DNA from: Apiotrichum sp. Y4204
Lineage: Eukaryota > Basidiomycota > Tremellomycetes > Trichosporonales > Trichosporonaceae
Direction of reading: 5' to 3'
Length of the DNA stretch: 64,000 bases
NCBI GenBank assembly: GCA_025531455.1
Contig: JAMYHL010000060.1
Location: forward strand, 124,001 to 188,000
Both the position numbers and the translations under genes were made by a program. Below the pieces are notes generated by a model, which worked only from the letters and a program-made list of their open reading frames with translations, was not told the origin of the DNA and did no database searches. Shown one piece after another: positions 12,592 through 26,393 of this stretch. Within the stretch, counting starts at the first letter, position 1; the number at the start of each line of letters is the position of its first letter.

Positions 12592-13117
12592 ATGTCCAAG
12601 GCTATCGTGAGTACTCCCGAACGCTCCCATCGTGAAACGAGCCGTTCTCTAACATTACCCAGGGTATCGATCTCGGCACCACCTACTCGTGTGTCGCCGT
12701 CTGGCAGAACGACCGCGTTGAGATTATCGCCAACGACCAGGGTAACCGCACTACCCCCTCCTATGTCGCCTTCACCGACTCTGAGCGTCTCATCGGTGAC
12801 GCCGCCAAGAACCAGGTCGCCATGAACCCCTACAACACCGTCTTCGACGCCAAGCGTCTTATCGGCCGCAAGTTCGCCGACCCCGAGGTCCAGTCCGACA
12901 TGAAGCACTGGCCCTTCAAGGTCATCGACAAGGGAACCAAGCCCTACATCCAGGTCGAGTACCGTGGTGAGGAGAAGACCTTCGTGAGTTTTTTGCAGCT
13001 GCCCGCCAGTCACATTACAATCACTAACATGTACAGTCGCCCGAGGAGATCTCGTCCATGGTCCTCATCAAGATGAAGGAGACCGCCGAGGCCTACCTTG
13101 GTGGCACTGTCAGCAAG

Positions 13118-13173
<56 letters not shown>

Positions 13174-13348
13174 CGCCGGTACCATCGCTGGTCTTGACGT
13201 CCTCCGTATCATCAACGAGCCCACCGCCGCCGCTATCGCTTACGGTCTCGACAAGAAGTCCGAGGGTGAGAAGAACGTTCTCATTTTCGACCTTGGTGGT
13301 GGTACTTTCGACGTCTCGCTCCTTACCATTGAGGAGGGTATCTTCGAG

Positions 13349-13392
<44 letters not shown>

Positions 13393-14714
13393 TGACAACC
13401 GCCTTGTCAACCACTTCGTCCAGGAGTTCAAGCGCAAGAACAAGAAGGACATTTCTTCCAACGCTCGTGCTCTCCGTCGCCTCCGCACTGCTTGTGAGCG
13501 TGCTAAGCGCACCCTTTCGTCTGCCGCTCAGACCTCGATCGAGATCGACTCGCTCTTCGACGGCATTGACTTCTACACCTCGATCACCCGTGCCCGTTTC
13601 GAGGAGCTCTGCCAGGACCTCTTCCGCTCCACTATGGAGCCCGTCGAGAAGGTCCTCCGTGACTCGAAGATTGACAAGTCGTCGGTCAACGAGATCGTCC
13701 TCGTTGGTGGCTCGACCCGTATCCCCAAGATCCAGAAGATGGTCTCCGACATGTTCTCCGGCCGTGAGCCCAACCGTTCCATCAACCCCGACGAGGCCGT
13801 CGCCTACGGTGCCGCCGTCCAGGCTTCGATCCTCAACGGTGAGACTTCCGAGGCCACCCAGGACCTCCTTCTTCTCGACGTCGCCCCTCTCTCCATGGGT
13901 ATCGAGACCGCTGGTGGTATCATGACTCCCCTCATCAAGCGCAACACCACCGTCCCCACCAAGAAGAGCGAGATCTTCTCGACCTACTCGGACAACCAGC
14001 CCGGTGTCCTTATCCAGGTCTACGAGGGCGAGCGTGCCAAGACCAAGGACTGCAACCTCCTCGGCAAGTTCGAGCTCGCCGGCATCCCTCCCGCCCCCCG
14101 TGGTGTTCCTCAGATCGAGGTCTCGTTCGACGTTGACGCCAACGGTATCCTGAACGTCAACGCCTCGGACAAGACCACCGGCAAGAGCTCCAAGATTACC
14201 ATCACCAACGACAAGGGCCGTCTCTCCAAGGAGGAGGTCGAGCGCATGGTCGCCGAGGCTGAGAAGTACGCCGCCGAGGACAAGGAGGTCGCCGAGCGTG
14301 TCCAGGCAAAGAACGCCCTCGAGTCCTACACCTACGGCCTCAAGAACTCCCTCTCCGAGAACGCCGACAAGTTCGACGCCGCCGACAAGGCCACCCTCGA
14401 GGAGAAGATCGAGGAGACCATCAAGTTCCTTGACACAGGAGACTCGGCTTCCACAGACGAGATCAAGGGCCACCAGTCCGAGCTTGAAAGTGTGGCGAAC
14501 CCGATCATGGTACGTAAGAGAACGCACTCGCGAGAGAATGAGCTCGCGAGAGAATGTGGATGTGGAACAAGAGACTGACATTTCACAGCAGAAGTTCTAC
14601 GCCGCCTCTGGTGGTGCTCCGGGTGGCGCCCCTGGCGCTGCTCCCGGCGGTTTCCCCGGTGGTGCCGCCGGCGGCGACTCCAACGACGGCCCCTCCGTCG
14701 AGGAGGTCGACTAA
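12592..14714 (+). CDS. SSA1: Cytosolic HSP70 chaperone (Ssa type)
   Basis: ATP-dependent chaperone of cytosol and nucleus for folding, translocation and stress recovery. Four exons: 12592-12606 (only five codons), 12663-12983, 13037-14509, 14589-14714; 644 residues, normal for Ssa proteins. Visible: the nucleotide-binding [21 protein letters not shown] and the [11 protein letters not shown] segment. The substrate-binding part follows. The C-terminus is a Gly/Ala/Pro-rich linker followed by GPSVEEVD, the EEVD tail that docks TPR co-chaperones and marks the cytosolic class. Codon use is extremely biased to C-ending codons, as expected for an abundant protein. A TATA box and possible HSEs lie upstream. 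The gene symbol is by class; other Ssa paralogues may exist. Confidence 0.97.
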
Positions 14715-16023
14715 GCGATTCGACGTCGACAACAAAAGCATTGTGCAGTAGAGTTTAGTCAAAATGAGATTCCAGTTCGCACGATTGTAACATGCATTTT
14801 AGTTCCGTATCCGAAAAAAAGTGCCACACTGCCACACTGTTGCACCCTGAATTCTAACCACGCGAGAGGCACGTGTAATCCAATCCGAGCATTTTAACAT
14901 TTTTCTGGCCAAGTTCCAAGTACGACTTCCCGACTTCATTGTCCCCTCGGCACTGTATGACATGACGGCGTACTCGTGTACTTGTGTAATCAGCCTATAC
15001 CTATGATCCCGCCAAAGTCTGCTGCTTGTATGTTGAGGCCATGCGCTTAGCATCAGGTCGCAGAGAAGGTGGTACTGCACCAGCCAAGCCAACAGACCAC
15101 CACACTGTCCTAGATCTCTGAATCGGATCATGACGCCTTATGTAAAGGGTAATCAGGGGGCCTCCAGGGGGAATAACAAGTTCCAGCGCTATAATTAGCA
15201 TTCCACACTTGGATTTGCCACCCTTGGCACCACGACGGCACTCGCGGCATTCGCAGTGCTCGCGGCACAGAGCGAACGTCGCGCTCTTCTGCTCGGTGGG
15301 ACCGCGCGGTGAACAGCCTCCCCTTCGCAGCCCCCGCAGCCCAGAACAGGGCCATTTGGGGGGTCTGTGCGTGGCGTGTTGCAGAGTGCTTGATCGCTTA
15401 TCTCGACTTCTGTGGTCTTCTAGCTTCGGGTTTTCTGGGCTTCCCACTCGCGGACACTGACGACCGGACCGTGTTGGCACGGTATCCACATATCCCATAG
15501 AGGCTGTCCCTCACGGAACTACGCGGCGCTGCCTCGGTAGACTGCGATCGACAGTCCTCTCCTAGCTCTCCTCTCGTCTCCCCTCTCGTCTCCCTCCCCG
15601 CTCTCTGCGCTTCTGACTGACACACTTTTTTTGCAACGACTCGTCGCAGATTAAATCGCGCAGCATTCCTTCCCATCCTTCCCCTTCCCCGCTAGCGCCG
15701 CTCCCATCCGAATCCCCACACCGACCCCTCCTGATATAATATCTCGACATTTTCCTTCTAGTGTTCTGACTTCTCAATTCAGCACATCCTCTCAATATCG
15801 CGTGATAACCTCACGGACGCTACCCGCCAGAAGAACACACTCACGAGCATCCCAGCTCTGAAGTCCTTACAAACCACTTCGAATGGGCACCCTTGCTCCA
15901 AACACCACTCCTGCCGCCGTTCTTTCCATTCGCGGCGCTAGCTTCGTCCCCCCTCAATAACACCAGTCACAGGGGGCGGAGTACCCATCTCTTAAACTTA
16001 CCTGACACTAGGAGCATTCCCCA
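14715..16023. other. Spacer between HSP70 and antiporter genes
   Basis: No gene supported. The right 450 bases are pyrimidine-rich (around 15,540-15,960) and probably 5' UTR/promoter of the antiporter. A minus-strand open frame at 15001-15498 is Arg/Pro/Ser-rich without motifs. Confidence 0.45.
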
Positions 16024-18015
16024 ATGGTGCACCTTGACATCACAGAGACGAGCAAGGCGCTCGCCGTCGTCGGCGGATACATTGTCATAGCCGGCCTGGT
16101 GTCGTTCTTCCTCAAAGAGCGCCTGTTCATGTGTGAGTCCTTGGTCTTGGCAAAACTCTCGCTATCATTATCTGGTGGCACCGTGACGGCTATCTATCCC
16201 TGCGCTTCCCTATCTAACATCACAGCCGAAGCGCTTCTTGCCTTCGCCGCAGGCATTGCGTTTGGCCCGATTGGTGCCAACATCTTCTCCCCACTGGAAT
16301 GGGTCGGCAAGAATCGCGAAGAACTGAATGTCCTTACATTCGAGATCACCCGCATCATCATCGCCATCCAGGTGCTGTTTACCGGCATCTCGCTGCCAAA
16401 GGCCTATTTGTGGCGCGAGCGAATGAGTCTCTGCACGCTTCTGTTTCCCATCATGACCTGTGCCTGGTTTGTGACATCTCTCCTGGTTTGGGGCCTTGCT
16501 CCAGGGCTGTCCTTCCTCGAGTCGCTTATTATTGGAGCGTGCGTGACTCCAACCGATCCGGTTCTCGCCAACTCGATCTGCAAGGGTGTGTGCGTCGTCG
16601 GTGGTGGAGCTGACTGAAGGCCGCTTTGCGGAGAAATACGTTCCTCTCTCGGTGCGCAACATTATAGTAGCGGAGGCTGGTGCCAACGACGGTCTTGGAT
16701 TCCCATTCTTGTTCATCGGCATCTACTTGATTCTCATCCACGAGCCGAGCCACCCTGTGCACACGATCGGAGGAGCCATTGGAGAATGGTGGGTCACTTG
16801 AGCTTGACGACCGATGACGTCGACTGACAACAGGTTCTATAACATCCTTTTCTACCAAGTCCTCCTCTCGATCGTCATCGGTGCGATCATTGGGTTCGTA
16901 GCCAGGAAGGTGCTGCGCTTTGCGGAGGAGAAACGGTGCGTAGGAGCGAAGAGTGCCGCTGACAATAGGCTGATCGACCACGAGTCGTTCCTCTCTTTCG
17001 GAGTTGCGCTCACCTTCCTCACCCTCGGCCTGGTTGGCACCATCGGGTCGGATGATATCCTCTGCTGCTTCATCGTTGGCAACTCGTTCACATGGGACGA
17101 CTGGTTCCGAGTGGAGACTGAGGACCACGCTTTCCAGGACGTGATTGACAACTTGCTGAACACTGTATGTGATGTTTCCACCGAGTAACAAAGTGCTAAT
17201 CGCAGGCAATCTTCCTCTATATCGGAGCCATAATGCCGTGGAAAGAGTTTAGCGAGTTTGGCCTTGCGCCGTGGCGTCTTGTTGTGCTCGGCATCTGCGT
17301 GATGCTTTGCCGCCGTCTTCCGTGGGTCCTGCTGCTCTCCCACTGGATCCCAACCCTTCCGACATGGAAAGAGGCCGCGTTTGCGGGCTACTTTGGTCCC
17401 ATCGGCGTTGGAGCCATCTTCTACACCCAAGTGGCCCTGGAGACCATCCCCGACGACGGTCACCGCACCCATCTGCGCAAGTGAGTAAACAAGTTTGATT
17501 AGTTGCTAATCGCTAGTGTCATCTACCCTGTGGTGTACTTCCTGGTCCTCACCTCTGTCGTCGTCCACGGCATCACAATCCCCGTCGGCAAGAGTTTCAA
17601 TCATGCACGCACATTGACTCTCACCCGCTCGTCGGGTGGGACCAACGCAGACCTGGTGTCACGACTCCCTCCTGCTGTCCCCTACGGCGGTTCCCCGCCG
17701 CAGGAGAATGTTAAAACCGTCGATAACGGCGAAAACAGCGGCTCAGCCTCAGCTTCAGACGATGGCAAACCGTCGCCAAAGGCGCCCGGCATCGCGCTCC
17801 CCGAGGCTGTCCACTTTGACCTCCCTGCGCCCACTGCGGCGGCCCACTGTCAGCAGGTGCAATGGGGCGACCAAACAGGCGGCACCTCGACGCCCGTGGA
17901 GCGTCCGTCAACCCCTGCCGCCGTCCAGCCCTCGACGGAAGCTCCGGTTGGTATAATCAAGCGGACTGTGCGGGTTAGCGGAGCTTGCTCCCCTGCCATT
18001 GCCTCCCCTGTCTGA
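16024..18015 (+). CDS. NHA1: Na+/H+ antiporter, fungal Nha1/Sod2 type (CPA1)
   Basis: Plasma-membrane exchanger that expels Na+ or K+ for H+ and sets alkali-cation tolerance and pH. Seven exons: 16024-16132, 16226-16585, 16620-16788, 16834-16935, 16969-17164, 17206-17480, 17517-18015; 569 residues. Conserved transport motifs are TPTDPVLANSI and EAGANDGLGFPF (the ND ion-binding pair), with about a dozen hydrophobic segments. The second intron is only 34 bases, and splicing it restores GRFAEKYVPLSVRN, a typical Nha1 segment. The cytosolic tail is about 150 residues, closer to fission yeast Sod2 than to the very long tail of budding-yeast Nha1. Neighbouring genes are unrelated. Confidence 0.93.
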
Positions 18016-20624
<2,609 letters not shown>

Positions 20625-21412
20625 TTTCGCCAAGCTTGACACTTGCGGATTACTCTAGCCACCGGACCTCGCGGACCACGGCCTGCGACGACCCGGCGGC
20701 AGCCCTGTCGTCGCTCTCGTCGCACCCTCCCCCTCTACCCCTTTTTCTCTTCGTTTTGCTCTTCCTCCCCCATTTTTATCACCGCCGCGCTCAGAGCTGT
20801 AGTCTCTGGTGTCTCGAGATGAGACGGCGTGCTGCGTTCCTCTCCACATATTGCATGAAGGGTATTCTGTGTACCTTAACGAACTTATGTCTGTTGCATA
20901 TTATTGCATGTTGCACTCTGGGCAAGTGGTGGTGTCTGTTGTGAAGTAGATTGCGCGTTGGATAAGTTGCAACACGTCGAACAAGGTGCTGCATGCTGTA
21001 GTGCACAGATCACTCAGATGTGGAGTTTGCTACAACCGGTTGGCTAGGCACAACATGGGCGAGTTACATGTTACACGAATACTTTATGTCACGATTCTGA
21101 CTGCGACTGGTGCAGCTGGTGCGGATGCGACGCCACCCGGAAGTATAATTATCATATTGGTTTCACGCATACCCCGCGTTCCCGGACGGTTCAGCATGCG
21201 GGGTTCGTCATCGTGCGTCGTGCAGCGTGCAGCCAGCACAGCCAGCGACGAGGCGCCACTGTCGGATGGATGGCTCACAACGTCGTCAGTGCTAGGTCCA
21301 CCATCAGCAACGCATTCCACATCCACATCCACACCTCAACCTCAACCACATCCTCATTCCTCCCCATCTCACCCCATCCTTGCCATCAACCAACCCCGAC
21401 GACTCCACCACG
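20625..21412. other. Spacer between tubulin and VPS35
   Basis: Contains the tubulin 3' UTR (C/T-rich to about 20,790) and the VPS35 promoter, with a run of CA/TC-rich leader at 21,300-21,410. No gene seen. Confidence 0.5.
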
Positions 21413-24393
21413 ATGGCGGTACCCGAGGATCCAAAGATCCTCGCCGACGCCCTCAATGTGGTCAAGGTGCAGACCGTCCAGCTCAAGCGATGCCTCGAAG
21501 GAGAGGAGATCATGGAGGCACTCAAGGCAGCTTCGACCATGCTGTCCGAGCTGCGCACCTCATCCCTCTCCCCAAAGCAGTACTATGAACTGTACATGTC
21601 CGTGTTCGACTCGCTCCGCCACCTCAGCACGTACCTCTACGAGGCCCATGTCGAGGGCAAGCACCACCTCGCCGACCTCTACGAGCTTGTCCAGTGGGTA
21701 TCCGTGGTCGTACAGCCTTGGGCAGAGCTAACACTCCAAGGTATGCAGGCAACATTGTGCCCCGCCTTTATCTCATGATCACCGTCGGGTCCGTCTACAT
21801 GTCCATTCCCGACGCGCCTATCCGTGAGGTCATGAAGGATATGCTTGAAATGTCCCGCGGTGTTCAGCACCCGACTCGCGGCCTGTTCCTACGTCACTAT
21901 CTCTCTGGCCAGACGCGCGACTTTTTGCCAGTGGGCTCTAGCGATGGGTAAGAGCTCAAGCTGATTGTGACTGACACCGCAGACCGGGAGGCAACCTCCA
22001 GGACTCTATCGCCTTTGTCCTCACAAACTTTATCGAGATGAACAAGTTGTGGGTGCGCCTCCAGCACCAGGGCCACTCGCGCGAGCGGGAGAAACGCGAG
22101 ATGGAGCGCCGCGACCTGCGCATCCTCGTGGGCACCAACCTCGTCCGCCTGTCGCAGCTCGAGGGCGTCGATGTCGACATGTACAAGCGCACCATCCTCC
22201 CGGCCATACTCGAGCAGGTCGTCCGCTGCAAGGACGTCATCGCACAAGAGTACCTCATGGAGGTGGTCATCCAGGTGTTCACTGACGAGTTTCACCTCCA
22301 CACACTCACGCCCTTCCTCTCGGCCGTCGCGCAGCTTCACCCTCGCGTCAACGTCAAGCAGATTGTCATTGCGCTCATCGACCGTCTCGCGGCGTATGCG
22401 GCGCGTGAGGCGGAGAACGAGGATCCGGAAGAGAAACGCCGCGGCGAGGAGGAGGCGGCGCGCAGGCTGGCGGAGAATGTCAAGGGGATGCGCATACGTG
22501 CAGCGTCCCAGAAAACAGAAGAGCCCTCGGAACAGCCGCGTTTGGCAGAAGCAAACGAGTGGGGCGATGCCGCGGACGAGACGAAGACCGAGGAGAACGG
22601 CACCAAGGAGGACGAAGAGAAGAAGGAGGAGGAAACCGAGAAGGATGACTCGCCTCCGGAGCCGCCAGCCAAGCCCCGGACGTTCCGTGGTATCCCCGAG
22701 GACGCCCGTCTCTTTGAGGTGTTCTGGCAGCAGATTGTGGAGCTCATCAAGGTGGGTGCGCGTGTGTTGTACTGTACTGACTTCAGGCTCGCCCAGATCT
22801 CTCCATCCAGGATGTCACGGCTCTCTTCGTTTCGCTCGCAAACCTTTCCTTGAGCTGCTACCCTGACCGCCTGGAGTACATAGATCAGATTCTGTCGTAC
22901 GCCACATCCAAGGTACACGCGTACCATGCGAGCCCGGACCTGCGGGCCCCGCAGACCACAGCCAACCTGCTCGCTCTCCTCCTCGCCCCCATCAAGTCGT
23001 ATGTGTCGGTGCTCACCCTCCTCGCCATTCCCTCCTACACTCCCCTGCTGGCCGCCCAGCCGTACACCACCCGTGCCGCCATCGGCCACGCCGTCGTCTC
23101 CTCCGTCCTGAAAAGCAGCACCTTGATCGAGACAACGTCGGACGTCGAGGGCGTGCTTGGTCTCTGTGCCGTGCTCGTTCGCGACCAGAAGGATGCTGTC
23201 GGCCCGGGACACTCCAACCGCCGCCAGCAGGTCGATCTGCGCGAGATGGCCGAGGAGCAGGGATGGGTTGCCCGGATGGTTCACCTCTTCCGCTCAGAGG
23301 ACCTTGCTACGCAGGACGAGCTGCTGCGCACAGCACACAAGCTTCTCGCCGAAGGTGGAGAGAGGATACGCTGGACGTTCCCGCCCCTCATCACGTCCAG
23401 TATCCAGCTCGCGCGGAGGTTCCGTGTCCGTCAGACTCTGGTGAGTTTTCGGAGCTTTGGCAAATGAATTGACAGTCAGGAAAAGGACTGGGAGAACCGC
23501 GTGTCGTCGCTGTTCAAGTTTATCCACCGTCTCATTTCCATCCTGTATACCAAGGTCGAGGCGCCCGAGATGTGCCTTCGGCTATTCCTGTTGGCCGGGC
23601 AGGTCGCAGACGATTGCGGCCTGGAGGAGCTTGCCTACGAGTTCTTCGTGCAGGCCTTTGTGACGTACGAGGAGTCCATCTCGGAATCGCGGGCGCAGCT
23701 CCAGGCTATCACTGGCATCATTTCGGCGCTCCAGAGCAGCCGCGTGTTTGGACCGGACAACTATGATACGCTCATCACTAAGGCAGCGCTCCACGGATCC
23801 AAGTTGCTGAAGAAGAGTCACCAGGCGACGGCAGTGCTCTACGCTTCCCACATGTGGTGGCAGGGTGACGAGCCGCACCGTGAACCGCGCACCAAGCCGC
23901 CTCTGCGCGACGGCAAGCGCGTGCTCGAGTGCCTCCAGAAGTCGCTGCGTATCGCGACAGGGTGCATCGACGAGCTCACTTCGGTGCAGCTGTACGTCGA
24001 CGCGCTCGACCGCTACATCTACTACTTTGAGCAGGGCGTCGAGGCCGTGACGCCGAAATACATCAACTCGCTTGTCGAGCTCATCACCAGCAACATTGAC
24101 GCCGTCCACTCGACCGACGTGCACCCGTCGTCGGCCAGCCCGCCTGGCTTGGTCGACGGCGTTAACACGCCGGAGATGATTGTTGACGTGAGTGAAATCT
24201 GAATTCAACTCGTTTCTGACAGCAGCACTTCAAGAACACATTGCGATACATCCTGAGCAAACAGCGGCAGCACGCGGAGCGGGATCGTGACGGCGAGGAG
24301 GAGGACGGGGATGACGACGACGACCGCGGCAAGCCGGTGGACTGGGCGGCAGTTGACGTCGTGGGAGGGTCTCTCAAGATGGGCCTCAACTAG
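21413..24393 (+). CDS. VPS35: Retromer cargo-recognition subunit Vps35
   Basis: Alpha-solenoid scaffold of the retromer, which retrieves cargo from endosome to Golgi with Vps26 and Vps29. Six exons: 21413-21693, 21741-21947, 21983-22751, 22787-23440, 23480-24187, 24223-24393; 929 residues, near the yeast size. The N-terminal region carries the hallmark [10 protein letters not shown] (residues 101-110), the Vps26-binding segment, followed by helical repeats to the C-terminal LGGLELAYEFF-like solenoid that contacts Vps29. Residues about 325-430 are a Glu/Lys-rich insertion ending before [17 protein letters not shown]. The acidic tail has seven consecutive Asp/Glu. Start taken at the ATG in CACGATGG; an earlier frame extension has no ATG. 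The last acceptor is a tandem AGCAG, so one Gln is optional. Confidence 0.96.
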
Positions 24394-24494
24394 TAGCAGT
24401 AGCGCAGCAGCTTTTTTCGCGCGACTTCCATGAGGGGTATTCTGGATAGTGTCTTGTATAGAACATGCAATTTACATTACGGTTTACAGTAGTA

Positions 24495-25971
24495 TTACAA
24501 CGCATGCGACATCTGCGAGCCCGTGGCCTGCATTGGGTGACCGCTGAATGTGGTGCTGGTGGGACTGTAGTCGTACTCGTAATCGACGGGATTGCGGCGC
24601 GGCGAGCCTCCTCTCGCCATGCGGGGCGTGGGAGAGTCGGGCGTCGGCATGTAGGCCCCAGGCCGAGGCGTCATGTTGTTTGAGCTTCCGAAGCGCCGTG
24701 CATTGGGAGTAGGTGATCCCGCCCGCGGCGATTCAGCAGCGTACGCGACGCCGCGTTCGGCTGCGCGCCTCTCATTCCTTGCCAATGCAGCAGCCGCCGC
24801 CGCCTTGGCAACCGACGGGGGGTGGGGGGGAAGGGGCGGCTCGGGATCGCGCCTGTTATTCGAGTGCGAGGACGAGTGGGCCGACACTGCGCTCGCGGAT
24901 GTGCTGGCACTCCCGGAACGGAGACGATTTCCATACGCGCGCGCGTCCTCGCGCAGCTGTTCGCGTTCGTACGCCTCGGCAAGCTCGCTCTCCCTCCGTT
25001 CCCTCTCCCACCGCTCGCGTTCCGCCCGCTCGCGCTCCTTCTGCATCGCACGCTCCTCCTTGCGCCGCGTCTTCCTTTCCTCATGTACCTCTCGGGCGAT
25101 GGCGTCGAGCGCCGTGCGCACATGGTGCGAGTACGCGAAATCTGGCGCTGTGAATCCCTCAAAATTGCGTAATGTGACCTGTGCGCCGCGCTCTAGGAGC
25201 ACACGGATGCTCTCGGTGTGCCCGAACGCCGAGGCATAGTGCAGCGGCGTGTTGCCCTGCAAGTCTGCGAGGCTGACGTCTGCGCCGAGGTCGCACATCT
25301 GGTTGATAAACGCCGCGTTGTTCGCTTCGGCGGCGACGTGCAGTGCCGTCTTGCCTGAAGAATTGGACCAGTCGACGAGAAAGGGGAAAAGCGTGTAGTA
25401 TACCTCTGTCATGCGCGCGCATGCCTTTATCAGCTCGGTGGGGGTTTTGTTCGGTGGCCTCGGGGGAAAGTCGGGGGAGGACATGAGGAGGTGTGCGTGG
25501 GGAGAGGTTGCGAGCGGCGCGGTGCATGCCGCCAGGAGGTGAAAGATAGTGTTGTGCGCCGCGTCCTGGTGTAAGTGGAGACAATGCGTAGTTACCCACA
25601 TGCGACAGCTCCTGGTCGTCGTGGCCGTAGTCCAGCAACAGCCACTCAAACACCTCGACGTTGCACTCGAGCGCCGCCCACGCCAGGCTCGTGAGCCGTA
25701 TGCGGTCCGTATTCCGCAGATCCATCTTGTGCTGCAGGCGCGCGAGGAGCGGGACATTGTTGTCTAATGTCAGTATATCAGCAAACAACAGAGAGTAGAT
25801 GGCGAGGATAGGAGGTCAGATGTCAGTGGCTTCGGTGATGACCGCTTCCCTCGGAGATGTCTCGTACTCACCGCGCACAGCTTGCCGGACACGAATCGCG
25901 GGCTTGCGCACGACATGCAGCCGCGACGCCGCTGGTGCCGGCGCGAGGCAGAGCGGAGGAAGCGTCGCCAT
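24495..25971 (-). CDS. Ankyrin-repeat protein resembling TORC2 subunit Avo2
   Basis: Exons in transcript order: 25872-25971, 25600-25763, 24495-25565; 444 residues (yeast Avo2 is 426). The N-terminus (about 35 residues) ends in IRVRQAVRDNNVPLLARL, where the intron is placed exactly before the first repeat. Four to five ankyrin repeats follow, including SGKTALHVAAEANN and QGNTPLHYASAFGH (about residues 180-250), and then a step reading GFTAPDFAYSHH. A long charged helix (about 50 residues rich in Arg/Glu) and a disordered Ser/Pro tail complete it. The order of repeats followed by a disordered Ser/Pro tail, and the opening VRxR segment, match my knowledge of Avo2, an adaptor of TORC2 at the plasma membrane. 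Sequence identity is low, so the assignment is tentative; the ankyrin protein itself is certain. Confidence 0.85.
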
Positions 25972-26393
25972 GGCCGGGGGTTGTGGTGGCGAGGGTGGTG
26001 GTGATGATGATGGAAATGGTTAGTGGTCCGGGCATAAGCGGCCGAGCCACGCTGCCCAGGCCGCGTTGCAGCGCCAGACAGCCAGGGTGGCCACTCCGCA
26101 AACCCCACAATCCACCCCACAGACCACCAAGGCTGGACTCGCTTTTTTCCTCCGCTCTGCTGGGTAATCCGCACAAATGCACCGGCAATTAAACGACGCC
26201 GCAAACGGGCTGCTGACTTTGACTCTCCTTACCCTGTTTCCTGCTTCCTGCTCCCCACCACTCTACCTCCCATCGCCATCGTGCACATTTCTCAACCACT
26301 CACACCACAACCACCCTCCTCATCCACACTTCTTCTCCCTCTTTCTCTCCCCAACCCTCACCACCAACCCCAGGCCCTGCTACGTGCAGTCCC
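25972..26393. promoter_or_regulatory. Bidirectional promoter between the Avo2-like gene and PEX13
   Basis: The two start codons are 422 bases apart on opposite strands, so this segment holds both promoters. The PEX13 side is CA/TC-rich leader. No specific site is identified. Confidence 0.5.

Noticed and set aside
13010..14581. 523-codon open frame antisense to HSP70
   Set aside because: Long antisense frames opposite HSP70 arise from the codon bias of the sense gene. It is Leu/Val/Gly/Asp-rich without motifs, and the sense strand is a complete HSP70.
21380..21412. N-terminal extension of VPS35 (11 codons)
   Set aside because: The frame is open, but the first codon is TTG. The ATG at 21413 has good context and gives the normal length.
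24200..26000. Functional cluster linking the Avo2-like gene and VPS35
   Set aside because: They are simply convergent neighbours about 100 bases apart; nothing in the sequence indicates co-regulation.
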